This document shows, one piece after another, positions 7,118 through 14,968 of a stretch of DNA of 43,709 nt (positions within the stretch are counted from its first letter, which is position 1; each line of letters opens with the position of its first letter). Below the pieces are notes generated by a model. It was not told the origin of the DNA and made no database searches. It saw only the letters and a program-made list of their open reading frames with translations. Origin of the DNA: Acidobacteriota bacterium (lineage in GTDB: Bacteria > Acidobacteriota > Blastocatellia > Pyrinomonadales > Pyrinomonadaceae); contig JAHBSH010000010.1 of the NCBI GenBank assembly GCA_019639215.1, positions 1 to 43,709 of the forward strand. Direction: 5' to 3'. The position numbers and the translations under genes were made by a program.

Positions 7118-8234
7118 ATGGAATTGGCAGAATTGCAGTCAAAATACGAAGAGATAAAAGAGAAGGTCAGCCAGCTCGGGAGGTTTCTTTGACCCGGCGG
7201 GAAAACAGGCCGAACTTGATAAATTAGAGGTTCAGATATCGGAGCCGGGCTTTTGGGACGATCCTGAAAATGCCCAAAAGGTGATGGGACAGCGGAGCCG
7301 TATAGAAAAGGCCCTGAACCAGCAAAAAGATTTTGAAACGGGCGTTTCGGATGCCGATGTGCTGTTCGAGTTTGCCGAGGCTGATGCGGATTCGGCAAAA
7401 GAGCTTGAAGAATTAATAGTCAGGCTTGAAAAGAATGTGACCGCGGCTGAGGTGCAGTCCCTGCTTTCGGGCGAGACCGACGCCAACAACGCCATTTGCT
7501 CATTGCAGGCAGGTGCGGGCGGAACAGATGCACAGGATTTTTGCCAGATGCTTTTGCGGATGTATATCCGATGGGCAGAGCGGAGAGGTTTTAAGGTAGA
7601 GATACTTGATGAACAGCCGGGCAGCGAAGCCGGGATAAAATCCGCCACATTCAGGGTCGAGGGCGACTATGCTTACGGCCTGCTGGCAACCGAAGCAGGC
7701 GTTCATCGCCTGGTCCGCATCTCGCCGTTCAATTCGGGCGGCAGCCGCGAAACGTCGTTCGCATCAATGTTCGTCTCGCCGGAGATCGATGAAAATATCG
7801 AGGTCAATATTGAGGATAAGGACCTCCGCGTAGATACTTATCGTTCATCCGGTGCTGGCGGCCAACACGTCAATGTTACGGACAGCGCCGTGCGAATAAC
7901 GCACTTGCCGACCAATATCGTCGTAACGTGTCAGAACCAGCGTTCGCAGATACAGAACCGCGCCGTGGCAATGCAGGTGCTGCGTTCAAAACTATACGAA
8001 CTGGAACTTGAAAAGCGACGAGCGGAAACCGCCGACCTCGAAGCCAACAAAATGGACATCTCATTTGGTTCGCAGATAAGGAATTATGTTCTTCATCCGT
8101 ACCGGCTTGTAAAAGACACAAGAACAAAATACGAACAAAGCGATGTCGAAGCCGTATTGGATGGTGATCTGGATGATTTTATAAAGGAATTTTTGTTGTA
8201 TAAAAAGACCGCAGGTGTTGGGAATGCGGGGTGA
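7118..8234 (+). CDS. prfB: Peptide chain release factor 2 (programmed +1 frameshift)
   Basis: RF2 recognises UGA and UAA and triggers hydrolysis of the peptidyl-tRNA. The gene has two frames. Codons 1-24 run from ATG 7118 to CTT 7187, then an in-frame TGA (7190-7192) is bypassed by a +1 shift so that reading continues at GAC 7191. The joined protein is 371 residues, close to the usual length. Decoding tripeptide Ser-Pro-Phe is at about 202-204 (RISPFNSGG), and the catalytic GGQ at about 247-249 (GAGGQHVNV). A caller that ignores the shift would start it at 7281 and lose the N-terminal domain. No strong ribosome site precedes the ATG. Confidence 0.95.
7178..7193 (+). promoter_or_regulatory. 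RF2 autoregulatory frameshift site
   Basis: GGGAGG (7178-7183, an internal Shine-Dalgarno-like stimulator), three bases, then CTT TGA C. Spacing and slippery codon are the same as in the classical prfB site (SD, 3 bases, CUU UGA C). Low RF2 slows termination at this UGA and favours the shift, so RF2 sets its own level. The mechanism is known for the family; its use here is inferred from sequence. Confidence 0.93.
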
Positions 8235-8387
8235 CTTTGCGGTATAAACTTGAGAGTGTCTGAAAAGTCTTTTTGTGTCTTTGTTCTGTGCTTTCTGTGT
8301 TAAAGCTCCTGTAGGTTGAGGAAATACCACAGAATACACAGACAAAAGTCGAAATACACAGAACTGACTGGGCTTTGCGAGTAATTG

Positions 8388-10919
8388 ATGAAGATCTGTC
8401 CAAAATGCAGCAAGACCTATAAAGACGAAGAGCTGAACTTCTGTCTTGATGATGGTGCGACGCTGCTCAAAAAAAAGAACGGCTCTGTGCCGCCGGCGAC
8501 CTCGCGGGTCAATGAAGTGCTTGCGATCGTTCTGCTGGCTTTTGCCGTACTGACATTTCTTTGTCTTGTTTCATTTAATCCCAGCGACCCGACATTCAAC
8601 ACAGCATCATCAGAAAAGGTGCAAAACTGGATCGGGGTTGTGGGTGCCAATTTTGCAGAACTTCTGTTCTCTATCGCCGGGGTCATTGCTTATATACTTC
8701 CTGCATTGCTCGGGCTTATCGCCTGGCGAGTGTTTCGTTCGGCTGTGCTTCGTCCGCCGATATACCGCGCCATCGGATTTATCCTTTTTGTTATCTCGGC
8801 TTCGGGTCTGGCGGCAATGGCCGGATGGCACGGCGGGATGATCGGCGGTTTTGCCGCACATTATGCAACATATCTGCTGTCTGCGGTCGGTGCGACGATA
8901 TTGCTTTTCGCATCGTTTATCGTATCGCTTCTGCTTATTACTGATCTGAGCTTTCTGGATTTTTCGGACAGCTTCCGCGTAGCCAAAGAGAATTTCAAGA
9001 TCCACTTTGACGAATGGAAAGAGAACCGCGAAAAGGCACGTGCCGAACAGGAATCTCTTGCGGCGGCCGATGCCTCTATGCTGAAAACCAAGAACACGCG
9101 GTCAGCAAAGAAGAAAGACGAAACGCCTACGGTCACGATAAGCGATCCGGCAAAAACAAAAGCAAATATCGCTGAAACGCTAGCCGCCGCTGCGGCAGAA
9201 GCTCCATTCGGGCCTAATGAACCGGCGTCTGATCAAGATCAGTTACCGCCGACCATTCTTGTTCCTGAAACCCCAGTAGTTGAGCAGCCGGAAACCTTGC
9301 CCGCTGATGGTGAGATACCGGTCGCACCTGTCAAACACACCGGCGACCTGACAGAAGAAGGGCAGGCGGAAACCGATAACGAGAACGATGAAGATGGGGC
9401 AGAAGATCCTGCCAACGCTGTTCCGGTAACTTCGGGCGATGCTGACAAATTTGCGAATTATGTATTGCCAAGTTCACAGCTTCTGCATCCGTCCGATGCT
9501 CCGATAGAACAGAAGAACAACGAGCTTCAAGAGATCGCAAGGTCTTTGGTCGAAAAGACGAGGGAATTTAACGTTGCCGGAAAGGTCGTAAACATTTGTC
9601 CCGGCCCGGTCGTGACGACATACGAATTCAAACCCGATCCTGGTGTGAAATATTCCCGCGTCACGGGGCTTGTAGATGATCTCTGCCTAGCCTTAAAGGC
9701 GGAGTCGATACGCATTGACCGCATACCTGGCAAGGCATACGTCGGCATCGAGGTGCCGAACCAACAGCGAGAGACGATACGCCTGCGTGACGTGATCGAA
9801 TCAAAGAAATTTACCGAATCGCAATCGCTGCTGACCGTCGCTCTTGGCAAGACCATCGATGGGCTGAACTATGCTGCCGATCTGGCAAAGATGCCGCATC
9901 TGTTGATCGCTGGTGCGACAGGTGCGGGTAAATCGGTCGGTGTAAACTCGCTGGTCGTTTCCATTCTGTATAAGGCAAAGCCCGACGAAGTTAAGTTCAT
10001 AATGGTCGATCCTAAACGGCTTGAACTTGGCGTCTATGCCGACATTCCGCATCTGGCGACGCCGATCATCACCGATCCCAAACGCGCCGCCATCTCGCTG
10101 AAATGGGCCGTTACAGAAATGGAACGCCGCTACAAGGACCTTGCCGGGTACGGTGTAAGGAACATCGACGGTTATAACGCGGAGGCAAAGCGGCGAAACT
10201 CCATCGAACAATGGGACGATAACGGCGATCCGCACCGTCTGCTGCCGTATATCGTTATCATCATCGACGAATTGGCGGATCTGATGATGGTCAGCGGCAA
10301 AGAGGTTGAAGAATCCATCACACGTCTTGCCCAGATGGCGCGTGCCGTCGGCATTCACCTTGTTCTGGCAACGCAGAGGCCGTCAGTTGATGTCATTACG
10401 GGCCTCATCAAAGCGAACTTTCCATCACGCATATCTTTCCGTGTGTCGTCAAAGGTTGATTCCAGAACGATCATTGATGCCAACGGAGCAGAAGGGCTTT
10501 TGGGACGCGGTGATATGCTCTTTCTGCCGCCTGCCACGTCGCAGGTCGTCCGCGTTCACGGAGCCTATGTTGATGAAAAAGAGATCGCGGCAATAGTCGA
10601 TCAGATCAAACGTCAGGGCAGGCCGGAATATGACACGACCATAACCAAGAGCGAGGAAGAGATCGACGATGGCGGTGAATTGCCGGGCCGCAAAGATCCG
10701 CTTTTCTGGGACGCTCTGAAATGTGTTGTCAGCGCAAAACGCGGATCGACATCGCTTCTGCAAAGACACCTCAGGATCGGTTACGGACGCGCCGCTGCTA
10801 TTTTGGATGCAATGGTTCGCGAAGGTTATATCGGCGATATGGACGGCAGCACCAGAGCGAGGCCTGTCCTTCAAAAGGCTTACGAGGATCTGCAGGATCT
10901 TTCGGAAATGGAAAATTAG
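8388..10919 (+). CDS. ftsK: DNA translocase FtsK/SpoIIIE with N-terminal zinc-ribbon motif
   Basis: FtsK pumps DNA at the division septum and resolves chromosome dimers with XerCD. The 843-residue product (ATG 8388; a TTG three bases earlier is less likely) starts with an unusual cytoplasmic motif, CPKC-x11-C-x2-DG. About four membrane segments follow (residues 45-200), then a charged, Pro/Glu-rich linker (about 210-360). The motor domain has Walker A GATGAGKS near 510 and Walker B VIIIDELADL near 622. The C-terminal winged-helix gamma domain (LFWDALKCVVSAKRGSTSLLQRHLRIGYGRA) reads KOPS-type sites. Only three Cys are present in the zinc motif. Linker length is shorter than in E. coli FtsK. 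Confidence 0.95.
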   Translation: MKICPKCSKTYKDEELNFCLDDGATLLKKKNGSVPPATSRVNEVLAIVLLAFAVLTFLCLVSFNPSDPTFNTASSEKVQNWIGVVGANFAELLFSIAGVIAYILPALLGLIAWRVFRSAVLRPPIYRAIGFILFVISASGLAAMAGWHGGMIGGFAAHYATYLLSAVGATILLFASFIVSLLLITDLSFLDFSDSFRVAKENFKIHFDEWKENREKARAEQESLAAADASMLKTKNTRSAKKKDETPTVTISDPAKTKANIAETLAAAAAEAPFGPNEPASDQDQLPPTILVPETPVVEQPETLPADGEIPVAPVKHTGDLTEEGQAETDNENDEDGAEDPANAVPVTSGDADKFANYVLPSSQLLHPSDAPIEQKNNELQEIARSLVEKTREFNVAGKVVNICPGPVVTTYEFKPDPGVKYSRVTGLVDDLCLALKAESIRIDRIPGKAYVGIEVPNQQRETIRLRDVIESKKFTESQSLLTVALGKTIDGLNYAADLAKMPHLLIAGATGAGKSVGVNSLVVSILYKAKPDEVKFIMVDPKRLELGVYADIPHLATPIITDPKRAAISLKWAVTEMERRYKDLAGYGVRNIDGYNAEAKRRNSIEQWDDNGDPHRLLPYIVIIIDELADLMMVSGKEVEESITRLAQMARAVGIHLVLATQRPSVDVITGLIKANFPSRISFRVSSKVDSRTIIDANGAEGLLGRGDMLFLPPATSQVVRVHGAYVDEKEIAAIVDQIKRQGRPEYDTTITKSEEEIDDGGELPGRKDPLFWDALKCVVSAKRGSTSLLQRHLRIGYGRAAAILDAMVREGYIGDMDGSTRARPVLQKAYEDLQDLSEMEN

Positions 10920-10984
10920 CGTTAAGTGTCGCCGGAAGATAATTCAGAGAAGGACATGAAGGCTTTTTAACAAGCCTTAGAAGT

Positions 10985-11007
10985 TTTTCCACAGAAATTG
11001 TGGAAAA
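10985..11007 (+). terminator. Hairpin after ftsK
   Basis: A 9-bp stem (TTTTCCACA, 10985-10993, and TGTGGAAAA, 10999-11007) with a 5-base loop lies 65 bases after the ftsK stop codon. There is no T tract after it on the forward strand, so it may be a weak terminator or an operator for comEA. Confidence 0.4.
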
Positions 11008-11109
11008 GCGACTGATTTCCCCGATGTTAATTCGTTCAAGTCTTTGTAACACGGGCACTTCTAGCATTTTGCACACAAACGCGGCAGTAATTACGACCTT
11101 TTTGATAAG

Positions 11110-11424
11110 ATGCGTATTGCCAATAGTTACAAAGTTTTTGCGGTTGTCGCCATAGCTGTTCAGATGTTTTTCATTAGCTCATGTTCGGCAGAGGTTACGA
11201 CAACGCCGCAGGAGCATCACGTAATTCCTGACGCGGTCAACATAAATACCGCAACGGTAGCAGAGCTTACGCGAATACCTTATATCGGTGAAAGAACAGC
11301 AGAACGGATCGTTGCTTTTCGCAGTGAGCATGGGCCGTTTCGCAGGCCGGAAGACCTCTTGCTTGTCCAGGGAATAAGCGATCAACGCTTTCGTCAGATA
11401 AGGCACCTTGTAAGGACCGAATGA
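11110..11424 (+). CDS. comEA: ComEA-like helix-hairpin-helix DNA-binding lipoprotein
   Basis: ComEA binds incoming double-stranded DNA at the cell surface or periplasm during natural transformation. The 104-residue product has an N-terminal hydrophobic segment with a lipobox-like end (FFISSC, Cys at residue 27), so it may be lipid-anchored. The C-terminal half (residues about 42-102) is the double helix-hairpin-helix fold, starting VNINTATVAELTRIPYIGERTAERIVAFR. It is followed after 9 bases by comEC, the matching channel, which supports the competence role. The lipobox anchor replaces the usual uncleaved membrane helix, as also seen in other Gram-negative forms. A clear ribosome site is not visible. 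Confidence 0.85.
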   Translation: MRIANSYKVFAVVAIAVQMFFISSCSAEVTTTPQEHHVIPDAVNINTATVAELTRIPYIGERTAERIVAFRSEHGPFRRPEDLLLVQGISDQRFRQIRHLVRTE

Positions 11425-11433
11425 CCACTACCG

Positions 11434-14154
11434 ATGACGGCTTCTATCCGCACATCCGGTTTTACAACACATCCTCTCGTATGGCTTTTCTCGGCTTTTG
11501 CAGCCGGCATCGTCATCGGCAAATATACTGACTTTTCTCTCTGGCCCTGGACAGTAGGGTGCGGCACATTTGCTTTATTTGCATTTGTCTTTCGCAGCCG
11601 AACCGCAGGGACATTCTTCCTTCTGGCGGCGTTTCTTTTTATGGGGACGCTACGTTCCGAGATAGAGTCGGCAAGCATTGCTGATAACAGGTTGAGGTCT
11701 ATTTACGATAACGGTCATATTGCGTCAGGACAGACTGTAGGAATAAAAGGAAATGTCGCCGGAGCATCCGAGCCGGCATTTGCCGGACGTTTTGTCATTG
11801 TTGATGCTGCTGAGATAGAGCAGGCCGGTGATGCTAGAAAAGTTTCAGGTCGTGTACGCGTTTTCGTCGCCGCCCGCTCTGCGGAAGCATTGGATGACCT
11901 GGAACGTTTGCGGATCAGAGACGGTTCTGAAATAAGGTTTACCTGCGAGCTTGAACGTGAAGAGAGATTTCTGACGCCGGGCGTTTCATCGCGAAAGGAG
12001 ATGCTGGACAGACAGGGTGTGGACGCAGCTTGTTCGGTCAAAAGTCCGCTATTGCTGGAAGTTTCAGCTAGTGACGGTGTTCGCAACCCGATGGAGGCGA
12101 TCCACGACGCAAGGCTTTGGCTGATGGACGAGGTGAGAAGAAAATTCTCACCGCGAACGGCGGGCATACTGATAGCTTCATCTCTCGGCGGCAAACATTT
12201 TCTGGATAAACCTACGGCTGATATCTTTCGCGAGGGCGGAACGTTTCACGTTCTTATAATTTCAGGGCTGCATATAACGTTCATCGGCGGCATACTGCTC
12301 TTGTTGGTAAGCCGCTTTACGGAAAACCGAAAATGGCAATTTGTGATCACAGTGCCGCTATTGTGGGCGTTCTCTCTTGCTGTTGGCGGCGAACCGCCGG
12401 TCGTGCGGGCGTGTCTGATGTTTACGGCGATCCTGTTTGGTTTGGCAATGTTCAGAAATGCTTCGCCGCTGAACTCGCTCGGGCTGACAACGCTTGCCTT
12501 AATAGTTTGGCAGCCGGAAGACCTGTTCTCACCGTCGTTTCAGTTAACGTGTGCCAGCATGTTAGGCATCGTGATCTTTGCGATGCCGATGATAGAGAGG
12601 CTTCGCTCCATCGGCAACTGGATGCCAACATCTGAACGGCCTTTTCCGCCAAATACGAGCGCGGGCTTAAGCACATTTTGTGAAACGTTGTATTGGAATG
12701 AAGCGGCATGGGAGATAGAAAGTAAGCGTAACGTATGGTCGGCACGCTTGTTCAAGCATCCGCTTCGAAACAAATATCTTACTTATTCAATGCGTCGCCT
12801 CTTGGCGTATGTAACCGAGGTGCTGATAGTATCTGTCTCAGTTCAGATCTTGCTGCTGCCGTTTCTGATCGTCTATTTTCATCGTATTCCGATAGCTTCT
12901 TTAATACTGAATATTTGGGTCGGTGTTTTGCTGGCGTTGGAAAGTTTTACCGCCGTGGCAGCGATCCTTATAGGAAGTGTCGCCGATATCCTGTCCATTC
13001 CTTTCGTTGAACTGACAGAGCTGCTCAATAGGCTGATGCTGTGGAGTTCGGCCGCTATGGTCGAAGGGCCGCTGGCTAGCATGAGAGTTCCGATCTATTC
13101 CGGCGCCGGACGCATTTTTTACTTTATCTATTTTATTCCTGCGTTGGTCTTGGCGTGGCTGTTGTACCGATGGGATATCTTTGCGATCGAAAGCGGAAGG
13201 TTATGGTCAAGGCTGCGAACTGCCGGACTTCTCTCAGCAGTATCACTTATGATCGTTGGAGCGGTCATCGCATTTCATCCATTCAGTTCGCCTGCTCCGG
13301 ATGGAAAGCTGACAGTCGAATTCCTTGATGTAGGACAAGGCGACGCGACATTTATCACTTTTCCCGACGGCAGAACGATGCTGGTTGACGGAGGCGGCAG
13401 AGTTAATTTCAGCAGTAACGACCAGACCGAACAATTCGTCCCTGACAATATGACCATAGGTGAATCGGTCGTGTCAGAGTTTTTATGGGAACGCGGATAT
13501 TCGTCCGTTGATATGTTGGTAGCAACCCATGCCGACACCGATCATGAACAGGGATTGGTCGATGTCGCCCGCAACTTTGATATTTCAGCGGCATATCTGT
13601 CCTCAGTTCACGGTGAGGGAGATCATACACGTGAGCTTAAGGATGTTCTGGCAAAGAAACGTGTACCGATAGTAGAACTTGGGAGCGGTGAGTGGTTCGA
13701 TGTCGGCGGTGTTAGCGTTGAGGTGATATATCCGCCGTATGATATGAGCACTGAGGCAATGTCGCGTAATGACAGGTCTTTAGTGATCAGGTTGACCTAC
13801 GGACGCAGAAGTTTTCTTTTAACAGGTGATATTGAGGCCGCAAGTGAAAAAGCGATAATTGCTTTTGCGGGGTCGCTGACCGCCGATGTTGTGAAAGTTC
13901 CTCACCACGGAAGCCGTACTTCCTCGACCAGAGAGTTTATCTCAAAGGCCGCTCCGTCAATTAGCGTCATCTCCGCCGGTAGAAGGTCGATGTTCGGACA
14001 TCCTCACCCGGAAACGATAAGGACGCTGACGGAATATGGGTCGAAAATAGTTACAACCGGCCAAGACGGGACGATCACGGTGTCAACTGATGGAGATGAA
14101 CTGTTCGTATCAACATTTCGATCTGATTTGCCGGTTCTCCTTCAACTTCGTTAA
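11434..14154 (+). CDS. comEC: ComEC/Rec2 DNA internalisation channel
   Basis: ComEC forms the inner-membrane channel that takes up one DNA strand during transformation. The 906-residue product has an N-terminal hydrophobic block, a soluble OB-like domain (about 75-215), the competence membrane domain beginning near 240 (GGTFHVLIISGLHITFIGGILLLL, the family signature), and a C-terminal metallo-beta-lactamase-like domain (about 625-905: FLDVGQGDATFITFPDGRTMLVDGG, ATHADTDHEQG, VKVPHHGSRTSS). All metal motifs (HxDxDH and HHGS) are present, so the nuclease-like domain looks intact. Its start at 11434 lies in a different frame from an ATGA at the comEA stop. Length is typical of the three-domain form. 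Confidence 0.95.
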   Translation: MTASIRTSGFTTHPLVWLFSAFAAGIVIGKYTDFSLWPWTVGCGTFALFAFVFRSRTAGTFFLLAAFLFMGTLRSEIESASIADNRLRSIYDNGHIASGQTVGIKGNVAGASEPAFAGRFVIVDAAEIEQAGDARKVSGRVRVFVAARSAEALDDLERLRIRDGSEIRFTCELEREERFLTPGVSSRKEMLDRQGVDAACSVKSPLLLEVSASDGVRNPMEAIHDARLWLMDEVRRKFSPRTAGILIASSLGGKHFLDKPTADIFREGGTFHVLIISGLHITFIGGILLLLVSRFTENRKWQFVITVPLLWAFSLAVGGEPPVVRACLMFTAILFGLAMFRNASPLNSLGLTTLALIVWQPEDLFSPSFQLTCASMLGIVIFAMPMIERLRSIGNWMPTSERPFPPNTSAGLSTFCETLYWNEAAWEIESKRNVWSARLFKHPLRNKYLTYSMRRLLAYVTEVLIVSVSVQILLLPFLIVYFHRIPIASLILNIWVGVLLALESFTAVAAILIGSVADILSIPFVELTELLNRLMLWSSAAMVEGPLASMRVPIYSGAGRIFYFIYFIPALVLAWLLYRWDIFAIESGRLWSRLRTAGLLSAVSLMIVGAVIAFHPFSSPAPDGKLTVEFLDVGQGDATFITFPDGRTMLVDGGGRVNFSSNDQTEQFVPDNMTIGESVVSEFLWERGYSSVDMLVATHADTDHEQGLVDVARNFDISAAYLSSVHGEGDHTRELKDVLAKKRVPIVELGSGEWFDVGGVSVEVIYPPYDMSTEAMSRNDRSLVIRLTYGRRSFLLTGDIEAASEKAIIAFAGSLTADVVKVPHHGSRTSSTREFISKAAPSISVISAGRRSMFGHPHPETIRTLTEYGSKIVTTGQDGTITVSTDGDELFVSTFRSDLPVLLQLR

Positions 14155-14218
14155 GACGACAGGTTTTTGATAATGGCATGATCGGCGGGGATATTACGCA
14201 TATTCTATTGAGGTCACA

Positions 14219-14644
14219 ATGAGTTTAATACCATTTCTGGTCGCCGGAATATTTCTTTCCATTGCTTATAGCAACAGAAGGGCCGCCGATACAAAAGCCA
14301 AAAACTGGGTCACGGTGAAAGGAAGGGTGCTTGAGATCAAAAGTTATTGGACCAATCGCAAACATTACTTTCCCGTCGTTGCTTTTCATACTGTTCAAGG
14401 CGGGCAGCACTTGTTACATGGAAAAGGTTCGAGAAATATTCTGTATCAGGCAGGACAGGTCGTTGATGTTGTTTATGACCCCCGAAATCCCTCACATGCC
14501 GAGGTCAGGTATGATCTTAGTGACACCGAAATGCGCAGGTGGCGCTATATGATAGCTGCCTTTTTTCTATTCGGAGCTTTTGTTTTTCTCGTTTTCGATC
14601 TGATCATAGTCATCGGAGGCCTCTTGGCGGTCATTAACGCATAA
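14219..14644 (+). CDS. DUF3592-domain membrane protein
   Basis: A 141-residue protein with an N-terminal membrane segment (residues 1-18), an extracytoplasmic beta-rich middle (WVTVKGRVLEIKSYW, FPVVAFHTVQGGQ, YDPRNPSHAEV) and a C-terminal membrane hairpin (about 105-138). This arrangement and the VxGxV and VxYDPxNP motifs fit the DUF3592 family, whose function is unknown. It follows comEC by 64 bases on the same strand and could be a trailing member of that transcript. GAGGT lies 6 bases before the ATG. Confidence 0.7.
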   Translation: MSLIPFLVAGIFLSIAYSNRRAADTKAKNWVTVKGRVLEIKSYWTNRKHYFPVVAFHTVQGGQHLLHGKGSRNILYQAGQVVDVVYDPRNPSHAEVRYDLSDTEMRRWRYMIAAFFLFGAFVFLVFDLIIVIGGLLAVINA

Positions 14645-14968
14645 ATAACATATCTAACCCAAATCGAGCGTTACGAAGAATGCGCAGGAGTTTTGTTTCT
14701 TCTTCGTGCCTTTGCAACTTTTTGGCGGTCTTAGTTTCGACCGTAAAGGCTTACAGAAGAACCGAAACACTTTCTAATGCGTGACATGGATCCGAGTGTT
14801 ATTTACGATAACAGAACCGGCTCCGGGGAACGTAAAAACGCCCTTCCGATCTGTTTTCAGACCATCAGAGCGTTCCTTCAGTTGTCCTGTATGTTGTTAT
14901 ATTAGACGAACCAAACCACAATGTCAAGTATTTGTTAAAGTTTTACATTAACAAAAAAGTTTAAACAT
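14645..14968. other. Gene-free interval between convergent genes, with second copy of the 21-nt motif
   Basis: No credible coding frame is present between the DUF3592 gene and purH. Visible structure: an 8-bp stem with a long loop (14673-14680 with 14700-14707), CGGTC/GACCG flanking TTAGTTTC (14726-14743 region), a small TCTG/CAGA hairpin in the 14850-14862 region, and the motif GAGCGTTCCTTCAGTTGTCC (14868-14887, one further T shared) also found in the small-RNA candidate at 3789-3809. The last 70 bases are AT-rich and contain the palindrome GTTTAAAC. I see no convincing promoter or T-tailed hairpin that would define a transcript here. Confidence 0.5.

Noticed and set aside
9801..10358. Reverse frame of 185 residues under the FtsK motor domain
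   Set aside because: It mirrors the conserved Walker motifs of ftsK and has no independent signal.
14705..14725. Second sigma-54-like site (TGGCGG...TTTC) near the second copy of the 21-nt motif
   Set aside because: The obligatory GC at -12 is absent, so it does not support a matching small-RNA promoter there.
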